Of a stretch of 64,000 nucleotides of DNA, positions 1-7,313 are shown in pieces; the stretch's first letter is position 1, and every line of letters begins with the position of its first letter. The position numbers and the translations under genes were made by a program. This DNA is from Streptomyces sp. SCL15-4 (GTDB taxonomy: Bacteria; Actinomycetota; Actinomycetes; Streptomycetales; Streptomycetaceae), in contig NZ_JAOBTQ010000001.1 of the NCBI RefSeq assembly GCF_033366695.1, positions 2,728,001 to 2,792,000 on the forward strand, read 5' to 3'. The notes beneath the pieces are model-generated. The model was not told the DNA's origin. It searched no databases and worked only from the letters and a program-made list of their open reading frames with translations.

Positions 1-3000
1 CGCGGGGCAACTTCACCCCGCCGCCGCGCGCTGCGGCGCCCACCCCCGTTCCCGGTGCGGAGCCGGCAGCGGCTCCGGCGTCCGGCGGCCGTCTCTCGCC
101 TCGCAACTGGCGGGTGCCGACCCGGCTGAACGCGATCCTGCTCATACCCGCGCTGGTCGGCCTCGTCATGGGCGGCTTCCAGGTGAAGGGCTCGATCGAC
201 ACCTGGCAGGAGGCCCGCGACGCCGAGAACACGGCCCGTCTGGTGCGCGCCGCCCTCGCCTACGCCGACGCGCTGGAGAACGAGCGCGACATCACCGCCG
301 AGCCGCTGCTCCTGAAGAAGAAGGACGCGGAGAGCAAGCAGACCGTCGACAACGCCCGCAAGGCCACCGACCAGGCCGCCGCGGTGTTCGAGGAAGCCGC
401 GAAGAGCGCGCCGGACAAGTCCGGTCTCAAGCGCCGGCTGTCGCTGTTCCACGAGGCCGAGCCCGAGCTGGCCAGGCTGCGGCAGGCCGCGTACACCTCC
501 CGGGTGACCGGCGTGAAGACCGAGGAGGGCTACGTCGAGGTCGCCCACCCGCTGATGGAGTTCGCCAACGAACTCGGTCTGGGCACCGGAAACATCACCT
601 CCTACGGCCGTACCGTCTACGCCATCTCGCTGACCAAGGCGGCGCTGTCGCTGGAGCGGTCGATCGGTACGCACCTGCTGGTCAAGCCCGGTCCGGACGC
701 CCCGAACCTCACGACCCAGCAGATCTCCCTGTCCTCGTACACCTACCTGGAGCGCATCGCGCTGGAGGAGTACCGGGGCGGTGGCACCGAGGCCGACGCG
801 CAGAAGCTGAAGGACGCCACGACGAAGGTCGAGGCGGACGCCGCCGCGCTGGCCCGCAAGGCCAAGAGCGAGAACCCGGACTACGTCGCCCCGCCGTCCG
901 ACCCGGCCGACATGGTCACGGCGCTGGCCACCATGAAGGACACCGGCTCGCTGACCCGTGCCGGGCTGGCCGCCAAGGGCATCACCGCCGACAACTGGTT
1001 CGCGGTCAACACGCTGAAGTACAAGGCGTACCGCCAGATCGAGGCGGACATGGCCGACAAGGCGGTGAGCGAGGCGTCCGGCATCGCCGACGACGCCAAG
1101 ACCTCCGCCCTGATCACCGGTGCCGTGGTGGTCATCGGTCTGCTGGCCGCGTTCATCCTGGCCGGTCTGGTGGCCCGGCAGATGAGCCGCGCGATGCGCC
1201 GGCTGCGCAACGCCGCCTTCGGCATCGCCGAGCAGCGGCTGCCGATGCTGGTCGACCAGCTCTCCCGCACCGACCCCGGCCGGGTCGACACCCGGGTCGA
1301 GCCGATCCCGATCACCAGCAAGGACGAGATCGGCGAGGTCGCGCGCGCCTTCGACCAGGTGCACCGCGAGGCGGTCCGGCTCGCCTCCGAGCAGGCGCTG
1401 CTGCGGGGCAACATCAACGCGATCTTCACGAACCTCTCGCGCCGCAACCAGTCGCTGATCGAGGGCCAGCTGACCCTGATCACCGACCTGGAGAACAACG
1501 AGGCGGACCCGGACCAGCTGGAGAACCTGTTCAAGCTGGACCACCTGGCCACCCGTATGCGCCGCAACGGCGAGAACCTCCTCGTGCTCGCCGGCGAGGA
1601 GCCCGGCCGCCGCTGGGACCAGCCGGTGCCGCTGGTCGACGTGTTGCGCGCCGCCTCCTCCGAGGTGGAGCAGTACGAGCGCATCGAGCTGTCCGGTGTG
1701 CCGGAGGCCGAGATCCACGGCCGCGCGGTCACCGACCTGGTGCACCTGCTGGCCGAGCTGCTGGAGAACGCCACCACGTTCTCCTCCCCGCAGACCAAGG
1801 TGCGCGTCACCGCGACCCGGCTGCCCGACGGCCGCGTCATGATCGAGATCCATGACAAGGGCATCGGTCTGACCGCCGAGGACTTCGCGGACATCAACCA
1901 CAAGCTGGCCAACCCGCCGACCGTGGACGCCGCGATCTCCCAGCGCATGGGCCTGTTCGTGGTCGGCCGGCTGTCCGACCGGCACGGCATCCGGGTCCAG
2001 CTGCGTCCCTCGGGCGAGCAGGCCGGCACCACGTCGCTGGTCATGCTGCCGGACGCGATCACGCACGGCGGTGGCGGCGAAGTCCCGCTGGAGCGCGAGG
2101 AGTTCACCGTCTCGCAGATCATCCCGGAACAGCAGTTCCAGGGTGGGGCCCCCGGCGGTCAGCAGCAGCCCGCGCGCACCGCCGCCGAGCTGGGCTTCGA
2201 CGACAGCCGGTACACCGAGGGCCCGGACGGCGTCCGCGAGCTGGACCCCGTCGGCCGCACCCGGCTGCGCGAGGAGCGCCGCGCCGCCCTGGAGGCCCAG
2301 GCGCACGGACAGCAGCACGCCGAGCCGCAGCACGAGACGGCCGAGGCCGCCTACCAGGACCCGTTCACCGGCCGGCAGCAGGCGTACCAGGAACAGCCGC
2401 AGCAGGCGTACCAGGAACAGCAGGCGTACCAGGAGCAGCAGGCGTACGAGGCGCCTGCGTACGAAGAGCAGCACACCGGGACGTACGAGGAACAGCACAC
2501 CGGGTCGTACGAGCGGCCGTACGAGCAGCCGTACGACGAGCAGTACTACGCGCCGACGGGCGAGGTGCCGCAGCACGAGGGCTTCCTGGCCGGCGGCGGT
2601 TACGCCGAGCCCGAGGCGCCGTATGCGGAGCCCGCTCAGCAGCCGTCCTACCAGGACGACTGGCCGCAGCAGGACGGTTACCGGAACGGCTATCCGGCCC
2701 AGTACGCTCCGGAAGCGGAATCCGCGCAGGCCGCTGACGCGAGCGAGCACAACGGCGTAGGCTTCGACCGTCCGGGTACGGCCTCTCCCGCCGCGCACGC
2801 GCTGACCGATGCCGGGCTGCCCCGCCGTGGCTCCGCCGCGAGCGGTTCCCACGGCGCCGGCTCCGCGAACGCGAATGCGAACGGCACGGCGCGCGTGCGG
2901 CAGGATGCGGCGTCCCCGGCACCGGGGAGCGCGCAGGGCACGGGCGGCGACGGCGACTGGCGGTCGGCGAACGACGAGCGGTGGCAGCAGGCCGCGCAGC

Positions 3001-3245
3001 TCAAGAAGCCCAAGGCAGGCGGGGTCACCGCGTCCGGTCTGCCGCGGCGGGTGCCCAAGGCCAACCTGGTCGAGGGTTCCGCCGAATCCACCCCCCAGGG
3101 AGGCCCCCAGGTCTCCCGCGCCCCGGAGGACGTCCGGGGCAGGCTGAGCAACCTGCGTCGGGGCGTCCAGCGCGGGCGCAGCGCAGGCAGTGATACGAAC
3201 GGCCAGGGCTTCGGTCCTGACAGCACCTACAACCAGGAGCGTTAG
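1..3245 (+). CDS. cvnA: Conservon sensor histidine kinase CvnA (5' end outside window)
   Basis: Membrane-bound sensor kinase-like protein, first gene of a conservon (G-protein-like signalling module of actinomycetes). The reading frame is open to base 3, so the start lies upstream; the GTG at 114 is internal to the usual N-terminal stretch (LSPRNWRVPTRLNAILL). Visible are a first membrane helix (about 130-180), an extracytoplasmic sensor region, a second helix (about 1100-1175), a HAMP-like linker, a kinase core and an HATPase domain with N-box ELLENATTF and DKGIGL (about 1735-2060). From about 2070 the protein is a disordered tail of nearly 390 residues, with glutamine/tyrosine-rich repeats (AYQEQQAYQEQQ) near 2380-2480. 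By gene order it matches S. coelicolor cvn1; that assignment is from memory. Confidence 0.9.
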   Translation, partial: RGNFTPPPRAAAPTPVPGAEPAAAPASGGRLSPRNWRVPTRLNAILLIPALVGLVMGGFQVKGSIDTWQEARDAENTARLVRAALAYADALENERDITAEPLLLKKKDAESKQTVDNARKATDQAAAVFEEAAKSAPDKSGLKRRLSLFHEAEPELARLRQAAYTSRVTGVKTEEGYVEVAHPLMEFANELGLGTGNITSYGRTVYAISLTKAALSLERSIGTHLLVKPGPDAPNLTTQQISLSSYTYLERIALEEYRGGGTEADAQKLKDATTKVEADAAALARKAKSENPDYVAPPSDPADMVTALATMKDTGSLTRAGLAAKGITADNWFAVNTLKYKAYRQIEADMADKAVSEASGIADDAKTSALITGAVVVIGLLAAFILAGLVARQMSRAMRRLRNAAFGIAEQRLPMLVDQLSRTDPGRVDTRVEPIPITSKDEIGEVARAFDQVHREAVRLASEQALLRGNINAIFTNLSRRNQSLIEGQLTLITDLENNEADPDQLENLFKLDHLATRMRRNGENLLVLAGEEPGRRWDQPVPLVDVLRAASSEVEQYERIELSGVPEAEIHGRAVTDLVHLLAELLENATTFSSPQTKVRVTATRLPDGRVMIEIHDKGIGLTAEDFADINHKLANPPTVDAAISQRMGLFVVGRLSDRHGIRVQLRPSGEQAGTTSLVMLPDAITHGGGGEVPLEREEFTVSQIIPEQQFQGGAPGGQQQPARTAAELGFDDSRYTEGPDGVRELDPVGRTRLREERRAALEAQAHGQQHAEPQHETAEAAYQDPFTGRQQAYQEQPQQAYQEQQAYQEQQAYEAPAYEEQHTGTYEEQHTGSYERPYEQPYDEQYYAPTGEVPQHEGFLAGGGYAEPEAPYAEPAQQPSYQDDWPQQDGYRNGYPAQYAPEAESAQAADASEHNGVGFDRPGTASPAAHALTDAGLPRRGSAASGSHGAGSANANANGTARVRQDAASPAPGSAQGTGGDGDWRSANDERWQQAAQLKKPKAGGVTASGLPRRVPKANLVEGSAESTPQGGPQVSRAPEDVRGRLSNLRRGVQRGRSAGSDTNGQGFGPDSTYNQER

Positions 3246-3246
3246 T

Positions 3247-3669
3247 GTGAGCCCGATGAGCCAGGCGGCACAGAACCTGAACTGGTTGATCACCAACTTC
3301 GTGGACAACACCCCGGGGGTGTCCCACACGGTGGTGGTCTCCGCCGACGGACTCCTTCTGGCGATGTCCGAAGGCTTTCCCCGCGACCGCGCCGACCAGC
3401 TCGCGGCCGTCGCCTCCGGTCTGACCTCGCTGACCGCCGGTGCCTCGCGCATCTTCGAGGGCGGCAGCGTGAACCAGACGGTTGTGGAGATGGAGCGAGG
3501 ATTCCTCTTCATCATGTCCATCTCCGACGGCTCGTCCCTCGCGGTGCTGGCCCACCCGGAGGCGGACATCGGACTCATCGGGTACGAGATGGCCCTTCTG
3601 GTGGACCGCGCGGGCACGGTTCTCACCCCGGATCTCCGCGCGGAGCTCCAGGGAAGCCTTCTCAACTAG
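3247..3669 (+). CDS. cvnB: Conservon roadblock/LC7 protein CvnB
   Basis: Small cytoplasmic roadblock/LC7-domain protein, expected to act as GTPase-activating or scaffold partner of CvnD in the conservon complex. The whole protein is one roadblock domain (NWLITNFVDNTPGVSHTVVV to the C-terminus, about 140 residues). I chose GTG 3247 because AGGAG at 3235-3239 lies 7 bases upstream; the ATG at 3256 would be 16 bases away. It starts one base after the cvnA stop, so translation is probably coupled. Family and order (A-B-C-D) make the identity secure; the signal sensed is unknown. Confidence 0.92.
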   Translation: MSPMSQAAQNLNWLITNFVDNTPGVSHTVVVSADGLLLAMSEGFPRDRADQLAAVASGLTSLTAGASRIFEGGSVNQTVVEMERGFLFIMSISDGSSLAVLAHPEADIGLIGYEMALLVDRAGTVLTPDLRAELQGSLLN

Positions 3670-3765
3670 TAATCGGACGATGCGTATACGTGTCCCGGGG
3701 TCGTAAGGTTTCGGGACGCGGCTTCCACAGGGATGGGTGCCCGGCGCGGTTCGGAGGAGGAGAAA

Positions 3766-4344
3766 GTGGCAACACCCCCAGGCGGTTCGTCTTCGGGCAA
3801 TTGGTCGTACGGACCAGCCCAGGGCCAGAACGACGGCTCGGCGAACCCGTACGACTTCCCCTCCGCTCCCAGCCACCGCCGGCCCTACGCCCCGCAGGGT
3901 CCGGGCCCGTACAACCAGCCGCCGTACGACCAGCCGCAGGCGCCGCGCATCCAGCCGGTCCAGCCGCAGCGCCGCCCGGAGCCGGCCCCGGCCTCGGCGT
4001 CGAACAACCCCCTGGTGCGTCCGTACGCCATGACCGGCGGCCGGACCCGCCCGCGCTACCAGCTCGCCATCGAGGCACTGGTGCACACCACCGCCGCTCC
4101 GCACCAGATGCAGGGACAGTTGCCCGAGCATCAGCGGATCTGCAACCTGTGCCGGGAGATCAAGTCGGTGGCCGAGGTCTCGGCCCTGCTGACGATCCCC
4201 CTCGGCGTGGCCAGGATCCTCGTCGCCGACTTGGCGGAGGCGGGCCTGGTCGCCATCCATCAGCCCGGCGGCGACGAGAACGCCGGTGGCCAGCCAGACG
4301 TGACACTGCTCGAAAGGGTGCTCAGTGGACTTCGCAAGCTCTAG
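3766..4344 (+). CDS. cvnC: Conservon DUF742 protein CvnC
   Basis: DUF742 protein of about 192 residues, third member of the conservon. The first 80 residues are a proline/glutamine/tyrosine-rich disordered segment; the DUF742 domain follows (MTGGRTRPRYQLAIEALV to the end) and resembles a winged helix, with LPEHQRICNLCREIKSVAE as a characteristic stretch. Start GTG 3766 is set by GGAGGAGG at 3753-3760. The last 20 bases overlap the start of cvnD. Family knowledge places it in the membrane-associated Cvn complex; its exact role is not known. Confidence 0.9.
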   Translation: MATPPGGSSSGNWSYGPAQGQNDGSANPYDFPSAPSHRRPYAPQGPGPYNQPPYDQPQAPRIQPVQPQRRPEPAPASASNNPLVRPYAMTGGRTRPRYQLAIEALVHTTAAPHQMQGQLPEHQRICNLCREIKSVAEVSALLTIPLGVARILVADLAEAGLVAIHQPGGDENAGGQPDVTLLERVLSGLRKL

Positions 4345-4906
4345 CGGCGGTCCTTCCCGCTCCACCACCTCCGCGAAGATCGTGGTGGCGGGCGGCTTCG
4401 GCGTGGGCAAGACCACGTTCGTCGGCGCCGTCTCGGAGATCAACCCGCTGCGCACAGAGGCCGTCATGACGTCCGCGTCGGCCGGCATCGACGACCTCAC
4501 CCACACCGGAGACAAGACCACCACCACGGTGGCCATGGACTTCGGCCGCATCACCCTGGACCAGGACCTCATCCTCTACCTGTTCGGCACCCCCGGACAG
4601 GACCGCTTCTGGTTCATGTGGGACGACCTGGTCCGCGGCGCCATCGGCGCCATCGTCCTCGTCGACACCCGCCGCCTCGCCGACTGCTTCCCCGCCGTCG
4701 ACTACTTCGAGAACTCCGGCCTGCCCTTCGTCATCGCCCTCAACGGCTTCGACGGACAACAGCCCTACAGCCCCGACGAAGTCCGCGAAGCACTCCAGAT
4801 CGGCCCCGACACCCCCATCATCACCACCGACGCCCGCCACCGCGCCGACGCCAAGAGCGCCCTCATCACCCTCGTCGAACACGCCCTCATGGCACGACTG
4901 CGGTAA
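4325..4906 (+). CDS. cvnD: Conservon small GTPase CvnD
   Basis: ATP/GTP-binding protein of 193 residues, the G-protein-like switch of the conservon. The P-loop is GGFGVGKT at residues 23-30 and the switch-II-like motif is FGTPGQDRFWF near 87-97; an ALNGFD stretch stands where NKxD sits in classical Ras-type GTPases. It overlaps cvnC by 20 bases. A strong hairpin 25 bases after the stop ends the operon. In characterised conservons the GTPase couples to the kinase-roadblock-DUF742 complex and affects development and secondary metabolism. Confidence 0.92.
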   Translation: MDFASSSGGPSRSTTSAKIVVAGGFGVGKTTFVGAVSEINPLRTEAVMTSASAGIDDLTHTGDKTTTTVAMDFGRITLDQDLILYLFGTPGQDRFWFMWDDLVRGAIGAIVLVDTRRLADCFPAVDYFENSGLPFVIALNGFDGQQPYSPDEVREALQIGPDTPIITTDARHRADAKSALITLVEHALMARLR

Positions 4907-4930
4907 CCGGGCCGCACCGGGCAACCGATG

Positions 4931-4967
4931 AAGGCTCCTGTCGCTCTTCCTGGGCGACAGGAGCCTT
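4931..4967 (+). terminator. Hairpin terminator after the conservon
   Basis: Perfect 14-bp inverted repeat (AAGGCTCCTGTCGC / GCGACAGGAGCCTT) with a 9-base loop, starting 24 bases after the cvnD stop. There is no long T-run, as is common in Streptomyces. Confidence 0.85.
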
Positions 4968-4997
4968 CGTCGTGAGCGCGTGCGGGCGGGTACGGGG

Positions 4998-5282
4998 ATG
5001 AATGTGATCGAGGTCGACGGCTGGAGCGCGCTGCTGTGGGCGGCGTTGCTGCTGGTGCCGAGCGCGCTGGTGTCCTCGGCCCTGCTGTTCCCGCTGCGGG
5101 CCCGGCTGCGCAGCCCGCTGGTCCTCGGCTGGCTGACCACGTTCCTCACCGCCGTCCTGCTGCCGCTGTGGACGCCGGGCCTGCGCCTGACCTCCCTGTG
5201 GCCGGCGGTCTGCGTGGCCACCCTGTCGCTGCCCCTGGACCCGTGGCTGCGAAAGCGGGACGAGGGCCGGCAGGACGGGTGA
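4998..5282 (+). CDS. Small integral membrane protein
   Basis: Predicted protein of 94 residues with about three hydrophobic segments (ALLWAALLLVPSALVSSALL, VLGWLTTFLTAVLLPLW and SLWPAVCVATLSLPL) and a charged C-terminus (RKRDEGRQDG). I recognise no domain. It lies between the conservon terminator and the convergent acc genes, so it is probably its own transcription unit. The start could be ATG 4998 or GTG 4980; neither has a strong ribosome binding site. Coding character and conserved placement make it likely real. Confidence 0.65.
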   Translation: MNVIEVDGWSALLWAALLLVPSALVSSALLFPLRARLRSPLVLGWLTTFLTAVLLPLWTPGLRLTSLWPAVCVATLSLPLDPWLRKRDEGRQDG

Positions 5283-5297
5283 GCGCCCGGACACACC

Positions 5298-5332
5298 TCG
5301 GCCCCGCCCTCCCGGAGGAGCGGCGGGGCCGA
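5298..5332. terminator. Bidirectional hairpin between the membrane protein and accE
   Basis: Inverted repeat TCGGCCCCGCC / GGCGGGGCCGA (11 bp, 13-base loop) lying between two convergent genes, so it can serve both. Confidence 0.75.
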
Positions 5333-5351
5333 AGTGGAAGCGATGCGGGGC

Positions 5352-5543
5352 TCAGTGCCAGCTGTGCGGGGCGCGGAAGCCGGGCTCGCGCTCCAGGCGG
5401 CGCCAGGCCGCTCGGGCGCGCAGGCGGTGGGTCGGGGCCGGGGCGGGCTGGGCGGCGGCTCGGGCCAGGAGGAGGGCCGTGAGGGCGGCGACTTCCTCGG
5501 GCTCGGCGTGGCCCTTTTCGACGCGGATGTCGGGAGTGCTCAT
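5352..5543 (-). CDS. accE: Acyl-CoA carboxylase epsilon subunit AccE
   Basis: Small subunit (63 residues) of the actinobacterial acyl-CoA carboxylase, which binds and stimulates the beta carboxyltransferase. The C-terminus has the family signature (RARAAWRRLEREPGFRAPHSW) after an alanine-rich helical part. It starts 20 bases after the accB stop on the same strand, which is the usual accB-accE operon of Streptomyces. In S. coelicolor this pair supplies malonyl-CoA for fatty acids and polyketides. Confidence 0.9.
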   Translation of the reverse strand: MSTPDIRVEKGHAEPEEVAALTALLLARAAAQPAPAPTHRLRARAAWRRLEREPGFRAPHSWH

Positions 5544-5563
5544 GAGTGTCGGTCTCCGTGAGG

Positions 5564-7159
5564 TCACTGGGGCGGGTTGCCGTGCTTGCGGGAGGGCAGG
5601 TCGGCGTGCTTGGTGTGCAGCATCGCCAGCGACTTGGCCAGCACCTCGCGGGTCTCGGTGGGGTCGATGACGTCGTCGACCAGGCCCCGTTCGGCCGCGT
5701 AGTACGGGTGCATCAGCTCGGCCTTGTACTCCTTGACCATCTTCTGCCGCATGGCCTCGGGGTCCTGGGCGGAGGCGATCTGCCGGCGGAAGATGACGTT
5801 GGCCGCGCCTTCCGCGCCCATCACGGCGATCTCGTTCGTCGGCCACGCGTAGGTGAGGTCGGCGCCGATCGACTGGGAGTCCATGACGATGTAGGCACCT
5901 CCGTACGCCTTGCGCAGGATGAGCGAGATCCTCGGCACGGTGGCGTTGCAGTAGGCGTACAGCAGCTTCGCGCCGTGGCGGATGATTCCGCCGTGCTCCT
6001 GGTCGACGCCGGGAAGGAACCCGGGGACGTCGAGGAGGGTGACGATCGGGATATTGAAAGCGTCACACATCTGGACGAAACGCGCAGCTTTTTCACTCGC
6101 CTCGATGTCCAGGACGCCGGCGAGGACCTGGGGCTGGTTGGCGATGATGCCGACGACCTGGCCGTCGAGGCGGGCGAGAGCGCAGATGATGTTGCGCGCC
6201 CAGCGCTCGTGGACCTCCAGGTACTCGCCGTCGTCGACGATCTCCTCGATGACCTTGGCCATGTCGTAGGGCCGGTTGCCGTCGGCCGGGACCAGGTCGA
6301 GCAGGACGTCGCTGCGGCGGTCGACGGGGTCGGTGCACTCCACGCGCGGCGGGTTCTCGCGGTTGTTCTGCGGGAGCAGCGAGAGGAGGTAGCGCACCTC
6401 GGCGATGCACGTCTCCTCGTCGTCGTACGCGAAGTGGCAGACGCCGGAGGTCTCGGCGTGGACGTCGGCGCCGCCCAGGCCGTTCTGGGAGATCTCCTCG
6501 CCGGTCACCGCCTTGACCACGTCCGGGCCGGTGATGAACATCTGCGAGGTCTCGCGGACCATGAAGACGAAGTCCGTGAGGGCCGGTGAGTACGCGGCGC
6601 CGCCCGCGCACGGGCCGAGCATCACCGAGATCTGCGGGATGACACCGCTGGCCTTGGTGTTGCGCTGGAAGATGCCGCCGTAACCGGCGAGCGCGGAGAC
6701 ACCCTCCTGGATACGGGCGCCGGCGCCGTCGTTCAGGGAGACCAGCGGGGCGCCGGCCGCGATGGCCATGTCCATGATCTTGTGGATCTTGGTGGCGTGG
6801 GCCTCGCCCAGCGCGCCGCCGAAGATCCGGAAGTCGTGGGCGTAGACGAAGACCGTGCGGCCCTCCACCGTGCCCCAGCCGGTGATGACACCGTCGGTGT
6901 ACGGCTTCTTCGCCTCCAGGCCGAAACCGGTCGCCCGGTGCCGGCGCAACTGCTCGACCTCCTGGAAGGAGCCGGGGTCGAGGAGCAGCTCGATCCGCTC
7001 CCGCGCCGTCAGCTTGCCCTTGGCGTGCTGCGCCTCGGTCGCCTTCTCGCTCGGACCCGCCACGGCCCGCGCACGGATGTCGTGCAGCTCGGCGACCCGT
7101 CCGCGCGCGTCCGTCGGCTCGCCGGTCGGCTCACCCGTCGTCTCTTCCAAAACGGTCAT
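5564..7159 (-). CDS. accB: Acyl-CoA carboxylase carboxyltransferase beta subunit AccB
   Basis: Beta subunit (531 residues) of acetyl/propionyl-CoA carboxylase: transfers CO2 from carboxybiotin on the alpha subunit (encoded elsewhere) to acetyl-, propionyl- or butyryl-CoA. Both crotonase-like carboxyltransferase halves are complete, with oxyanion-hole glycines at GPCAGGAAYSPAL (N-half) and RKAYGGAYIVM (C-half). Residue 424 is Ile (GGAYIVM); in the related PccB the equivalent residue is Asp and restricts the enzyme to propionyl-CoA, so this copy is of the broad, acetyl-accepting AccB type (established from structural work on the S. coelicolor pair). The ATG has an AAGG site 8 bases upstream. 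Confidence 0.95.
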   Translation of the reverse strand: MTVLEETTGEPTGEPTDARGRVAELHDIRARAVAGPSEKATEAQHAKGKLTARERIELLLDPGSFQEVEQLRRHRATGFGLEAKKPYTDGVITGWGTVEGRTVFVYAHDFRIFGGALGEAHATKIHKIMDMAIAAGAPLVSLNDGAGARIQEGVSALAGYGGIFQRNTKASGVIPQISVMLGPCAGGAAYSPALTDFVFMVRETSQMFITGPDVVKAVTGEEISQNGLGGADVHAETSGVCHFAYDDEETCIAEVRYLLSLLPQNNRENPPRVECTDPVDRRSDVLLDLVPADGNRPYDMAKVIEEIVDDGEYLEVHERWARNIICALARLDGQVVGIIANQPQVLAGVLDIEASEKAARFVQMCDAFNIPIVTLLDVPGFLPGVDQEHGGIIRHGAKLLYAYCNATVPRISLILRKAYGGAYIVMDSQSIGADLTYAWPTNEIAVMGAEGAANVIFRRQIASAQDPEAMRQKMVKEYKAELMHPYYAAERGLVDDVIDPTETREVLAKSLAMLHTKHADLPSRKHGNPPQ

Positions 7160-7313
7160 GTAGCGACCTTACGAAGGACACCAAGAAAAGCGAGCCGTCG
7201 ACTCTGTACAGTCTCCGGCCCGTTTTCCTGGTACGAGTGAACAGAACCAGCGCGGAATGCAGCCGTTCCGACTGCTCAGGAGGGCATCTCGTTGTAGGGA
7301 GACCACAAACCGA

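Noticed and set aside
2380..2480. Short tandem DNA repeats as a CRISPR-like or VNTR locus
   Set aside because: They are in-frame codons for AYQEQQ repeats within cvnA; no spacers.
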